Source: an uncultured Bacteroidota bacterium
GTDB lineage: Bacteria; Bacteroidota; Bacteroidia; Bacteroidales; CAIWKO01
Direction: 5' to 3'
Length of the DNA stretch: 51,973 nt
Assembly (NCBI GenBank): GCA_937934705.1
Contig: CALGYY010000024.1
Span: 1 to 51,973 of the forward strand
This document shows, piece after piece, positions 25,100 through 31,810 of this stretch. Both the position numbers and the translations under genes were made by a program. The notes under the pieces are model-generated. The model was given only the letters and a program-made list of their open reading frames with translations. It did not search any database and had not been told where the DNA came from. Positions within the stretch are counted from its first letter, which is position 1; every line of letters starts with the position of its first letter.

Positions 25100-25118
25100 C
25101 ATTCCTGAAATAGAGGAA

Positions 25119-26033
25119 ATGGAATCAAGAATAAAAGAAGGACAGCAACTGGCCTTGGTGCTATCCAGCGGGGGAGCCAGAGGCCTGGCCCACATAGGCG
25201 TGATCCAGGAATTGCTGAAGCATGGCTTTGAAATAAGCTCGGTATCCGGATCCTCGATGGGGGCCCTGGTCGGGGGCGTTTATGTGTCCGGAAAACTTAA
25301 CGAATTTACGGAGTGGGTTTGCAACCTTGACCAGGTCGACGTTTTTGACCTGATGGACTTTACTCTGAGCGGACAGGGTTTCATCAAAGGAGACCGCCTT
25401 TTCGGGATATTGCGTTCTTTTTTATCGGAGGATGGTATCGAAAACCTGCCCCTGCCTTATGTTGCTGTGGCCGCCAACCTGCTGACCCGCAAAGAAGTGG
25501 TATTCAGGAGTGGAAGCCTGCTGCAGGCTGTAAGGGCTTCGGTGGCCATTCCAACCGTAATTACCCCTGTGTTCAGGAAGAATATGGTTCTGGTTGACGG
25601 CGGGGTGATCAACCCCATCCCGGCAGATGTGATCAGTCGAAGAGCGACGGACATCCTCCTGGTCAGTGATGTGAATGTCAACAAAACTTATGTCAAACCG
25701 GAGGTCAGAGCCCGTGAAACCAAGGTTCATGAGTACTCACTGAAGCGCAGGATATTTGAAATCATCAGAGAAAACTCCAATTTCTTTTCAAGCGCCCACG
25801 ACCCCGGGAAGCCCCCCGGATATCTGGATGTGATCGACAAGACCTTTGATATTATGCAGGACAGTATCTGTGTCCTGACAAAGAAACGTTACCGCCCGGA
25901 TATTTCCGTCGAGATATCGCGCGATGCCGCGACGACTTTCCAGTTTTACAGGGCAGAAGAGCTGATAGAAGCCGGAAGGCGGGCGTTCCTGGAGGGACTG
26001 GCTGAATACCTGAATCGTAAGGACTTAAAATAA
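25119..26033 (+). CDS. Patatin-like phospholipase (RssA type)
   Basis: 304-aa cytoplasmic serine hydrolase with a Ser-Asp dyad. The oxyanion loop is GGARG (18-22), the nucleophile elbow GSSMG (Ser46) and the catalytic aspartate motif DGG (Asp160). There is no signal peptide and no C-terminal barrel, so it belongs to the RssA-like intracellular patatins that release fatty acids from phospholipids, not to the secreted PlpD type. It has its own promoter. The next gene begins 6 bp after its stop, indicating co-transcription with a PqqD-like protein. Confidence 0.92.
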   Translation: MESRIKEGQQLALVLSSGGARGLAHIGVIQELLKHGFEISSVSGSSMGALVGGVYVSGKLNEFTEWVCNLDQVDVFDLMDFTLSGQGFIKGDRLFGILRSFLSEDGIENLPLPYVAVAANLLTRKEVVFRSGSLLQAVRASVAIPTVITPVFRKNMVLVDGGVINPIPADVISRRATDILLVSDVNVNKTYVKPEVRARETKVHEYSLKRRIFEIIRENSNFFSSAHDPGKPPGYLDVIDKTFDIMQDSICVLTKKRYRPDISVEISRDAATTFQFYRAEELIEAGRRAFLEGLAEYLNRKDLK

Positions 26034-26039
26034 AGCCCA

Positions 26040-26414
26040 ATGAATTTTTTCAAAAGAAGAAAAATACTGAAACAAACCAATGCGCTTGACCTGATCCCCA
26101 TAGCCCGTTGCGGATATGAAACAGGGGAAGATGGTCACATTACGGTTCTTGTTCCGAAGTTCAGGAATGAAAAGATGGCGAAGTTCATGCTTGGACGACG
26201 AAGCCGCTTCATTTACATTCATCTTGATGAAACAGGTTCGTTCACCTGGCTGCAGATCGACGGATCCCGCAGCATAGGAGAGATCAGCAGATTGTTGCAG
26301 GAGAAATTCGGAGAAGATTTTCTTCAGTCAGAACAAAGGGTGAATAAGTTCATGTCGCGCCTCTATCAGGAAAGATACATTACTTTCCGTCAGCTCGAAG
26401 AGGCGGATTCCTGA
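26040..26414 (+). CDS. Orphan PqqD-like (peptide-chaperone fold) protein
   Basis: 124 aa with a basic N-terminus (MNFFKRRKILK). A C-terminal PqqD/winged-helix-like region has the family pattern 'WLQIDGSRSIGEISRLL..kFGEdf...Q.RV.kFm..Ly..ryI.F' (about 73-118). PqqD domains bind precursor peptides for radical-SAM RiPP enzymes. Here no RiPP maturase or precursor is nearby, and such orphan members are widespread in Bacteroidetes. It lies 6 bp after the patatin gene and converges on the anti-sigma gene with an 8-bp gap. Function unknown. Confidence 0.85.
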   Translation: MNFFKRRKILKQTNALDLIPIARCGYETGEDGHITVLVPKFRNEKMAKFMLGRRSRFIYIHLDETGSFTWLQIDGSRSIGEISRLLQEKFGEDFLQSEQRVNKFMSRLYQERYITFRQLEEADS

Positions 26415-26422
26415 GATCTGCG

Positions 26423-27472
26423 TTAGCGGATGATCGTTACTACTCCCTTGATGGTAATGTTGACGTTGCGGTTATTTCTGTATGTCAGGAAGTAGAAATA
26501 CAGACCGTCAGGTACACCCAGAGCATTCCAGTCGCCACGGTATTCTTTTTTGCTGAATACGATATTGCCTTTCACATCATGAACCACGAAGGTGTTGTCG
26601 GGATAATACTCCAACCCGTCAATAAATAATACATCGTTAAGGCCATCAGAATTTGGCGTGAAGGCTTTGGGGATGATAATGATGGGTTCGGTTTGCCCGC
26701 CATCGCCCTGTCCGTTAGTTCCCTGGTTCAGGTCGTCCGGTTCACCGCTTTGGTGATTTTGCTGCTCAAAGCTCTGCAAAACCTGGTTTTCAAGGATGGC
26801 ATTGGCCTCAATGATCGAATCAACAATGCGGGCAGCATGGTAACGTGAGGAATCCTTTTGTCTGAGCTGACGGAGGTTTTCCAGATTGTTAACGATCACC
26901 GGGTCATTGGCCATATCGCGGATCTCGCTGATGGTCAGCATCTGATGGGGATCAGCGGTCTGACGTAACTGTTGGTTATTCTGTGATGGGGTTGTAGCGG
27001 GTTCGGTGTTTTTCTGAACGGGAAGAACGGGCACAGAATTCCTGACCGGGGTTTGATCTGGATGGCCATTGTTCACCGGTTTCATCATTTCAGGACTAAG
27101 TTGTATCAGAGAGTTGGGCTGGTTAAAAGCACTCAGTGTTTCGTTTTGTTCAGCTGTATTTTCGGGTGTATGATTCCCGTTTCCGGAATTCTTTGAAATC
27201 AGATAAACAGCGGTGAAGACCATAGGGGCGGCCACGGCCGACATGGCTGTAATGCGGAACCACTGCCTGCGGTACACGGGAACCAGAGAAAGCAGTCCGG
27301 GACTGACTTTGGTCTTGCGGAAAGTGATAAAGTCGACAGCCTCTTTCCTGTTGAGTTTACGGCTCATCCTGCTCCAGGCCTGATCAGAGGGAGTTTCGGA
27401 GTAATCCCCGAGGGTTTCCCTGAAAAGATCATCCACCTGGTGGGTGTCGTCAGTATTGAATTCTTCGTTCAT
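26423..27472 (-). CDS. Predicted transmembrane anti-sigma factor ending in a T9SS type-B domain
   Basis: 349 aa in four parts. A soluble acidic N-terminal region (1-67; 'VDDLFRETLGDYSETPSDQAWSRM') resembles the cytoplasmic part of Bacteroidetes anti-sigma-like proteins. One transmembrane helix (about 74-92) is preceded by basic residues, predicting N-in/C-out. A Gln/Asn/Pro-rich periplasmic linker (about 95-260) contains a short helical section (about 180-230). The C-terminal domain (about 262-349) begins 'IIPKAFTPNSDGLNDVLFI' and ends GVVTIIR, the gliding/T9SS type-B fold. There is no cleavable signal peptide. It lies 29 bp downstream of an ECF sigma gene, the usual sigma/anti-sigma order. 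Anti-sigma function is inferred from position and architecture. Confidence 0.8.
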   Translation of the reverse strand: MNEEFNTDDTHQVDDLFRETLGDYSETPSDQAWSRMSRKLNRKEAVDFITFRKTKVSPGLLSLVPVYRRQWFRITAMSAVAAPMVFTAVYLISKNSGNGNHTPENTAEQNETLSAFNQPNSLIQLSPEMMKPVNNGHPDQTPVRNSVPVLPVQKNTEPATTPSQNNQQLRQTADPHQMLTISEIRDMANDPVIVNNLENLRQLRQKDSSRYHAARIVDSIIEANAILENQVLQSFEQQNHQSGEPDDLNQGTNGQGDGGQTEPIIIIPKAFTPNSDGLNDVLFIDGLEYYPDNTFVVHDVKGNIVFSKKEYRGDWNALGVPDGLYFYFLTYRNNRNVNITIKGVVTIIR

Positions 27473-27501
27473 TGCTTATAACAATATCTTTATTTCGGTT
27501 C

Positions 27502-28029
27502 TTAATCGGGGCTGACTTTACCTTGCAGCATCCTGCGTGCCTTGGATAGCTGCGATTTGGAAGTTCCCACCGTGATGTTCAGCATCTTCGCAATTTCTTT
27601 GTGTTTATATCCTTCCACTGCGTAGAGGTTAAACACGATGCGGTAACCTTCCGGCAAATCAGCCAGTATTTTCATCAGGTCTTTGGCAGAATAGTTCTCA
27701 GCCACTTCTGATTTGATCATGGTGTGTTCGTCAATCTCATCAATATCTGAATGGAAGTAATGTTTCAGGTTCTTCCTGTAGTTATTGATGGCTGTGTTGA
27801 TCATGATCCGCTTCATCCACTGCTCAAATGCCCCGTCGCGCCTGAAGGTGTGGGCTTCAGAAAAGATGGTCATAAAGCCCTCCATCAGCACATCCTCCGC
27901 CTCATCCCTGCTTTTGCAGTAACGCATGCAAATCCCCATCATCATTGATTTGTATCTGTCAAAGACCGTACGCTGAGCACTGCGATTCTGCGCTATAACT
28001 CCGTCAACCAGTTTTTCGTCAATGCTCAT
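27502..28029 (-). CDS. ECF-type RNA polymerase sigma factor
   Basis: 175 aa with sigma region 2 ('FDRYKSMMMGICMRYCKSRDEAEDVLMEGFMTIF', split here as residues 23-56) and region 4 helix-turn-helix ('HKEIAKMLNITVGTSKSQLS', about 147-166), and no region 1 or 3. This is the compact extracytoplasmic-function class common in Bacteroidetes. The next gene encodes a membrane protein with an anti-sigma-like cytoplasmic part, so activity is likely controlled by sequestration at the inner membrane. A minus-strand -7 element lies 126 bases upstream (28156-28163), with nothing coding in between. Confidence 0.93.
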   Translation of the reverse strand: MSIDEKLVDGVIAQNRSAQRTVFDRYKSMMMGICMRYCKSRDEAEDVLMEGFMTIFSEAHTFRRDGAFEQWMKRIMINTAINNYRKNLKHYFHSDIDEIDEHTMIKSEVAENYSAKDLMKILADLPEGYRIVFNLYAVEGYKHKEIAKMLNITVGTSKSQLSKARRMLQGKVSPD

Positions 28030-28139
28030 GTCGCCCGATTTAGACGTGAAGTCCCCTGTGATGGTTGCCTGAGGGGAGACAGGCTGTTTAAATAATTAGT
28101 TAAAAAACCGTTAAATCTTATGTGCTAATATTTTCCTCG

Positions 28140-28147
28140 TAACTTTG
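28140..28147 (+). promoter_or_regulatory. -7 element for pepD
   Basis: TAACTTTG fits TAnnTTTG, about 93 bases before the pepD ATG. It faces the minus-strand -7 element 8 bp away, so the two predicted transcription starts lie within a few bases of each other. Confidence 0.6.
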
Positions 28148-28155
28148 TTAGCTTG

Positions 28156-28163
28156 CAAAACTA
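28156..28163 (-). promoter_or_regulatory. -7 element for the sigma/anti-sigma operon
   Basis: Minus-strand TAGTTTTG fits TAnnTTTG. It implies a leader of about 120 bases before the sigma factor ATG at 28029. It overlaps the expected initial transcribed region of the pepD promoter, so simultaneous use should be mutually exclusive. Confidence 0.5.
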
Positions 28164-28240
28164 AGGGATTTTTCGCTAAGGGGAAAGCCTGGCTGGAGAA
28201 AGTTAAATCATTCAAAAATAAAACAATAGGAGAATTTATC

Positions 28241-29701
28241 ATGAGTAATGAACTCAGCAAACTGCAACCATCGGCAATGTGGACCATCTTCGGTGAGATC
28301 TGTAGTATTCCTCACCCTTCGAAGAAAGAGGAAAAGATACGCGAGTATGTCGTGAATTGGGCTAAGGAACACGGTATCAGTGTAAAAGTAGATGAAGTGG
28401 GGAATGTGATCCTGAAGAAGCCGGCCACGCCGGGGATGGAGAACAGGAGAGGCGTAATCCTGCAGGGTCACCTTGATATGGTTCCGCAGAAGAATAACGA
28501 CACAGCACATGATTTTGAGAAAGATCCTATTCTGCCCCGCATTGACGGTGAATGGGTGAAGGCGACCGGAACCACCCTGGGGGCTGATAATGGTATTGGA
28601 GTGGCCGCAGCTATGGCGGTAATGCAGGCCAAAGATTTGGTACACGGCCCCCTGGAGTGTTTATTCACCATTGATGAGGAAACGGGGATGACCGGTGCTT
28701 TCGGACTAAAGCCTGGTCTTTTTGAAGGCGATATCCTGATGAATCTTGACTCGGAAGACGAAGGAGAGCTTTATATTGGTTGTGCCGGCGGGATTAATGC
28801 TGCCGCGCAGTTTGCCTATACCGATGCAGCCGTTCCTGCTAATCATCTGGCTTACAAGGTAGTGGTGAAAGGCCTGAAAGGCGGCCATTCCGGTGTGGAT
28901 ATCAAGCTGGGCCGGGCCAATTCCAACAAATTGCTGGTGCGCTACCTGTATCATGCTGCGAAAAAGTATCAGCTTAAGCTCGCGGCGGTCGACGGCGGCA
29001 GCCTGAGAAATGCCATCCCGCGCGAATCCATGGCTGTTGTGCTGATACCGGCTGAGCATGAAGCAAAATTCAAAGAATGTGTGAAGCATTACGAAGGCGT
29101 TTTTAAAGGGGAATATTCTGCGCTGGAACCCGATCTGGAGTTTTTCGCTGAAAATGCGCCCATGCCCGCGTCTGTAATGGATGAAAAGAGCATGAAAGCC
29201 TTCCTCATGGCAGCCTATTCCTGCCCCAACGGAGTGATTTCCATGATCCCCGATATGCCCGAAGTGGTTCAGACCTCGAACAATATGGCCATCATGAAAT
29301 CGGAGAACGGGAAACTGACGGTGAATTGCCTGCTGAGAAGTTCTGCCGAAACCGCCAAGGATGACCTGGCTAATATGATTGAATGTGTTTTCACCATGGG
29401 CGGCGCCAAAGTGGATTTCGACGGCTCTTATCCCGGATGGAAACCCAATGTCCATTCACCAATCCTGACCACCATGCAGGATATTTACCAGAAACGTTTC
29501 GGTAAAGTCCCCGAGGTCAAGGTGATCCACGCCGGACTGGAATGTGGTCTGCTGGGCGGGGTGTATCCCAATTGGGACATGATCTCCTTTGGCCCGACCA
29601 TCCGCTTTCCGCACTCTCCGGACGAAAAGGTGAATATTGCCACAGTGCAGCTGTTTTGGGATTTCCTGGTGGAAACACTGAAGAGCGTGCCGGCAAAATA
29701 A
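28241..29701 (+). CDS. pepD: PepD, aminoacyl-histidine dipeptidase (M20C)
   Basis: 486-aa zinc dipeptidase. Metal and catalytic residues sit in QGHLDM (H77, D79), GADNGIG (D116) and DEETGM (E146, E147), followed by the dimerisation domain ('LKGGHSGVDI') and a late catalytic histidine region. PepD cleaves a broad range of dipeptides including carnosine-type Xaa-His. The ATG at 28241 has AGGAG 8 bases upstream (28228-28232). An apparent longer start at 28145 overlaps the promoter and is rejected. Confidence 0.95.
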   Translation: MSNELSKLQPSAMWTIFGEICSIPHPSKKEEKIREYVVNWAKEHGISVKVDEVGNVILKKPATPGMENRRGVILQGHLDMVPQKNNDTAHDFEKDPILPRIDGEWVKATGTTLGADNGIGVAAAMAVMQAKDLVHGPLECLFTIDEETGMTGAFGLKPGLFEGDILMNLDSEDEGELYIGCAGGINAAAQFAYTDAAVPANHLAYKVVVKGLKGGHSGVDIKLGRANSNKLLVRYLYHAAKKYQLKLAAVDGGSLRNAIPRESMAVVLIPAEHEAKFKECVKHYEGVFKGEYSALEPDLEFFAENAPMPASVMDEKSMKAFLMAAYSCPNGVISMIPDMPEVVQTSNNMAIMKSENGKLTVNCLLRSSAETAKDDLANMIECVFTMGGAKVDFDGSYPGWKPNVHSPILTTMQDIYQKRFGKVPEVKVIHAGLECGLLGGVYPNWDMISFGPTIRFPHSPDEKVNIATVQLFWDFLVETLKSVPAK

Positions 29702-29713
29702 TTTTCGGAAAAA

Positions 29714-29744
29714 TTTGTCATTCTGAAATTATATTTTACCTTTG
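29714..29744 (+). promoter_or_regulatory. Full-consensus promoter for rpmH
   Basis: TTTG (29714-29717), 19 bases, TACCTTTG (29737-29744): both halves of the Bacteroidetes primary promoter are exact. The rpmH ATG is 23 bases downstream. It lies within the 66-bp gap after pepD. Confidence 0.85.
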
Positions 29745-29767
29745 CACTCCCAAAAAAGCGATAAAAG

Positions 29768-29923
29768 ATGAAACGGACATTTCAACCATCACAGCGAAAG
29801 AGGAAGAACAAGCACGGATTCCGTGAGCGCATGTCAACAGCTAACGGCCGCAAGGTTCTGGCAGAAAGAAGGGCTAAAGGCAGGAAGAAACTGACCGTTT
29901 CTGACGAGATCAAAGCCAAATAA
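29768..29923 (+). CDS. rpmH: Large ribosomal subunit protein bL34
   Basis: 51-aa, highly basic protein. It starts MKRTFQPSQRKRKNKHGF and continues with the conserved 'RMSTANGRKVLAERRAKGRKKL' core (split at residues 22-43), which is diagnostic for bL34. The usual genomic partner rnpA is not adjacent. It has a full-consensus promoter and its own terminator, fitting high expression as a monocistronic unit. It ends with a short acidic tail (SDEIKAK). Confidence 0.96.
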   Translation: MKRTFQPSQRKRKNKHGFRERMSTANGRKVLAERRAKGRKKLTVSDEIKAK

Positions 29924-29958
29924 TCCGGCCGGCTTGCCGGTTGAACAAAAGTATAGCA

Positions 29959-29986
29959 GGGAGATCGCATGGTCTCCCTTTTTTTT
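29959..29986 (+). terminator. Terminator after rpmH
   Basis: GGGAGATC (29959-29966), loop GCAT, GGTCTCCC (29971-29978; one G-U pair), then eight Ts. It is a strong Rho-independent structure 35 bases after the stop. Confidence 0.92.
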
Positions 29987-30000
29987 AGTCCGAACCCTGT

Positions 30001-30285
30001 ATGTTGAATTTTCTGGCCTGGCTTGTTCTGATTTACGTGGTGCTGATGCTGTTCTGGCGCTATGTGCTCCCCCTTTTACTCCGGCTCTGGCTGCGCAGGG
30101 TGGAAAAACGCTACGGCCAAACCACCACCCGCAGGGACTACAACAATAAAAAGGAAGGTGAAGTCAGCATCCACGCCATGCCGGAAACACAAACACGCCC
30201 CTCCGCTCCCCCCTCGGATGTGGAATATACTGACTTTGAAGAGGTGAGGGGGGGAGATCCAGAAGAAAGAAAGGACAGGACATAA
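30001..30285 (+). CDS. DUF4834-like small membrane protein
   Basis: 94 aa with one N-terminal transmembrane helix (about 3-27) rich in Leu/Trp, then a basic stretch (RRVEKRYG) and a polar, Pro-rich tail ending near 'VEYTDFEEV'. The 'KEGEVSI' and 'YTDFEEV' blocks are those I associate with the Bacteroidetes DUF4834 family. It starts only 15 bases after the rpmH terminator, with no clear promoter of its own. Function unknown. Confidence 0.75.
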   Translation: MLNFLAWLVLIYVVLMLFWRYVLPLLLRLWLRRVEKRYGQTTTRRDYNNKKEGEVSIHAMPETQTRPSAPPSDVEYTDFEEVRGGDPEERKDRT

Positions 30286-30315
30286 AAAACTGCCACCTCT
30301 GAAAAGAAGTGGCAG
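30284..30315 (-). terminator. Terminator of the kelch/T9SS gene
   Basis: On the minus strand CTGCCACTTCT (30315-30305) and its near-complement (30300-30290) form a stem, followed by six Ts (A run 30284-30289 on the plus strand). It lies 21 bases after the stop of the gene at 30337 and touches the end of the convergent DUF4834 gene. Confidence 0.8.
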
Positions 30316-30336
30316 CCAATGAGGATTCAAGCAGGC

Positions 30337-31578
30337 CTATTCTATAACAAGCTTCCTGACAAAGCGTTCTTCTCCGAGCTGAACGACAATATAATGCAAA
30401 CCTGAGGAAAACAGAGACCTTTCAGCTGTCACTATCTGGCTGGTGTTACCAGTTGCAGTGTTATAAATCATTTTGCCGGCAGCATCAAAAGCAGCAACAC
30501 TAATCTCTTTGTTTTCAGGATTATTGATGCAAATCTGAATATCGCCAATAGCAGGATTCGGAGAAACGATTACATCGCCTTTTGCGTCTGAAGAGGCGTC
30601 AATGCCAACAGTGGGAGGTGTAAATTCCCAGAAATCGTTTTCGTAAGTATTCGAATAACCTATACCGGTATAGCCCTTGCCATCAATTGTAAACCCACAT
30701 GCTGCATACCTGGCAGTACCGGCAAAATTTGTCATCCCTGTCCAGGTATCCGTCCCCGGATCGTAACGGAATACCTCGGCTACGGTAACACCCACATTGA
30801 CTTTTCTTCCAGTAGCAACATATCCATGATTGTCAATGACGAAAAATGCAGGCCAGCCCATTCCGGTTCCAGGATAGTTGTTTTTCTGTGTCCAGGTATC
30901 AGTGGGTGGATAATACTGCCAGACATCGCTGAGTTGGCCGGATGTGGATGAGATACCCATTCCGAGATAGCCGTAATCACCGATCGTTAACTGAAACCCA
31001 CTCTTTCTTCCGGGACCCGGGTAATTATTTTTCTGTGTCCAGGTATCCGTTACCGGATCGTATTCCCAGAAGTCGAATAAGAAATTATTGTCAGCCGTAA
31101 AACCCAAACCAAAATATCCCTTTTCCCTGAATTCGAACGAAAACGCAGCATGCCGGGCCGTCCCGGGGAAATTATTCATTTGTGTCCAGGTATCCGTAGC
31201 CGGATCATATTTCCAGACATCGCTGTATCCCGTATAATCCAAAGGAGCACCGGACCAGTAAACACCACTTATTGTGTATGCACAATTGTTTAGAACAAAT
31301 ATGTGGGATTGGGGCCTCGTTCCTCCCGGAAAATCAGCCTTAAGCGACCAGGTATTCGTTGCCGGGTCATATTCTGCCAGTTTATTGGTGCTGGGAGCAC
31401 CGGAGGCGGCTCCGAAGATGAAGTAACCTTTTCCGGCAATCGAAAACCCATTGCCATAGTAACGTCCTGATAAAGGATAATCTGCTTTTTGTGTCCAGCC
31501 GCCTTGTGCAAATAAACCTATTGGGATAAGCAGCATGAATGAAAAGAGCATTTTTCTAAAGAGATAAAAGTTTTTCAT
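30337..31578 (-). CDS. Secreted kelch-repeat protein with T9SS type-A sorting signal
   Basis: 413 aa. The signal peptide ends at LFAQ (about residue 25). Six or so kelch-like blades follow, each containing 'YDPaTdTWTqknnyPGtgR' variants (about 30-330), predicting a beta-propeller. The last 80 residues have the type-A CTD pattern ('VIVSPNPAIGDIQI ... GLHYIVV ... FVRKLVIE'), which targets the protein to T9SS for surface anchoring or release. The blade repeats are visible at DNA level (GTGTCCAGGTATC recurs on the plus strand). It has a full-consensus promoter upstream and its own terminator. The ligand is unknown. Confidence 0.9.
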   Translation of the reverse strand: MKNFYLFRKMLFSFMLLIPIGLFAQGGWTQKADYPLSGRYYGNGFSIAGKGYFIFGAASGAPSTNKLAEYDPATNTWSLKADFPGGTRPQSHIFVLNNCAYTISGVYWSGAPLDYTGYSDVWKYDPATDTWTQMNNFPGTARHAAFSFEFREKGYFGLGFTADNNFLFDFWEYDPVTDTWTQKNNYPGPGRKSGFQLTIGDYGYLGMGISSTSGQLSDVWQYYPPTDTWTQKNNYPGTGMGWPAFFVIDNHGYVATGRKVNVGVTVAEVFRYDPGTDTWTGMTNFAGTARYAACGFTIDGKGYTGIGYSNTYENDFWEFTPPTVGIDASSDAKGDVIVSPNPAIGDIQICINNPENKEISVAAFDAAGKMIYNTATGNTSQIVTAERSLFSSGLHYIVVQLGEERFVRKLVIE

Positions 31579-31621
31579 AAGAAGATTATTTAAGGGTATG
31601 ATGAATGTTGTTGAATTAATG

Positions 31622-31651
31622 CAAATATATATTCATTTCTTAAACAAACAA
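31622..31651 (-). promoter_or_regulatory. Full-consensus promoter for the kelch/T9SS gene
   Basis: Minus strand: TTG (31651-31649), 19 bases, TATATTTG (31629-31622). The ATG at 31578 is 43 bases downstream. Confidence 0.82.
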
Positions 31652-31677
31652 GCAATATTGAATTTTTTTTGAGTTAC

Positions 31678-31690
31678 GGGCAAATTGCCC
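31678..31690. repeat. Short palindrome between divergent promoters
   Basis: GGGCAA-A-TTGCCC is a 6-bp-arm palindrome in the 232-bp gap between the kelch gene and yfhO. It stands out because the surrounding sequence is AT-rich. It could be an operator for either promoter; nothing else supports this. Confidence 0.3.
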
Positions 31691-31760
31691 CGAAACGGCA
31701 TAGCGATTTAGATTTTGCTCCTTTTTTTGAATCAGAAGCCTGCAACTCCTTCAATTCGCT

Positions 31761-31768
31761 TATTTTTG
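31761..31768 (+). promoter_or_regulatory. -7 element for the yfhO operon
   Basis: TATTTTTG fits TAnnTTTG, 42 bases before the yfhO ATG. No TTG sits at ideal spacing upstream. Confidence 0.6.
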
Positions 31769-31810
31769 CACCTCTCATGTCAGGATTAATTAATCTAATC
31801 AGAACATCAC

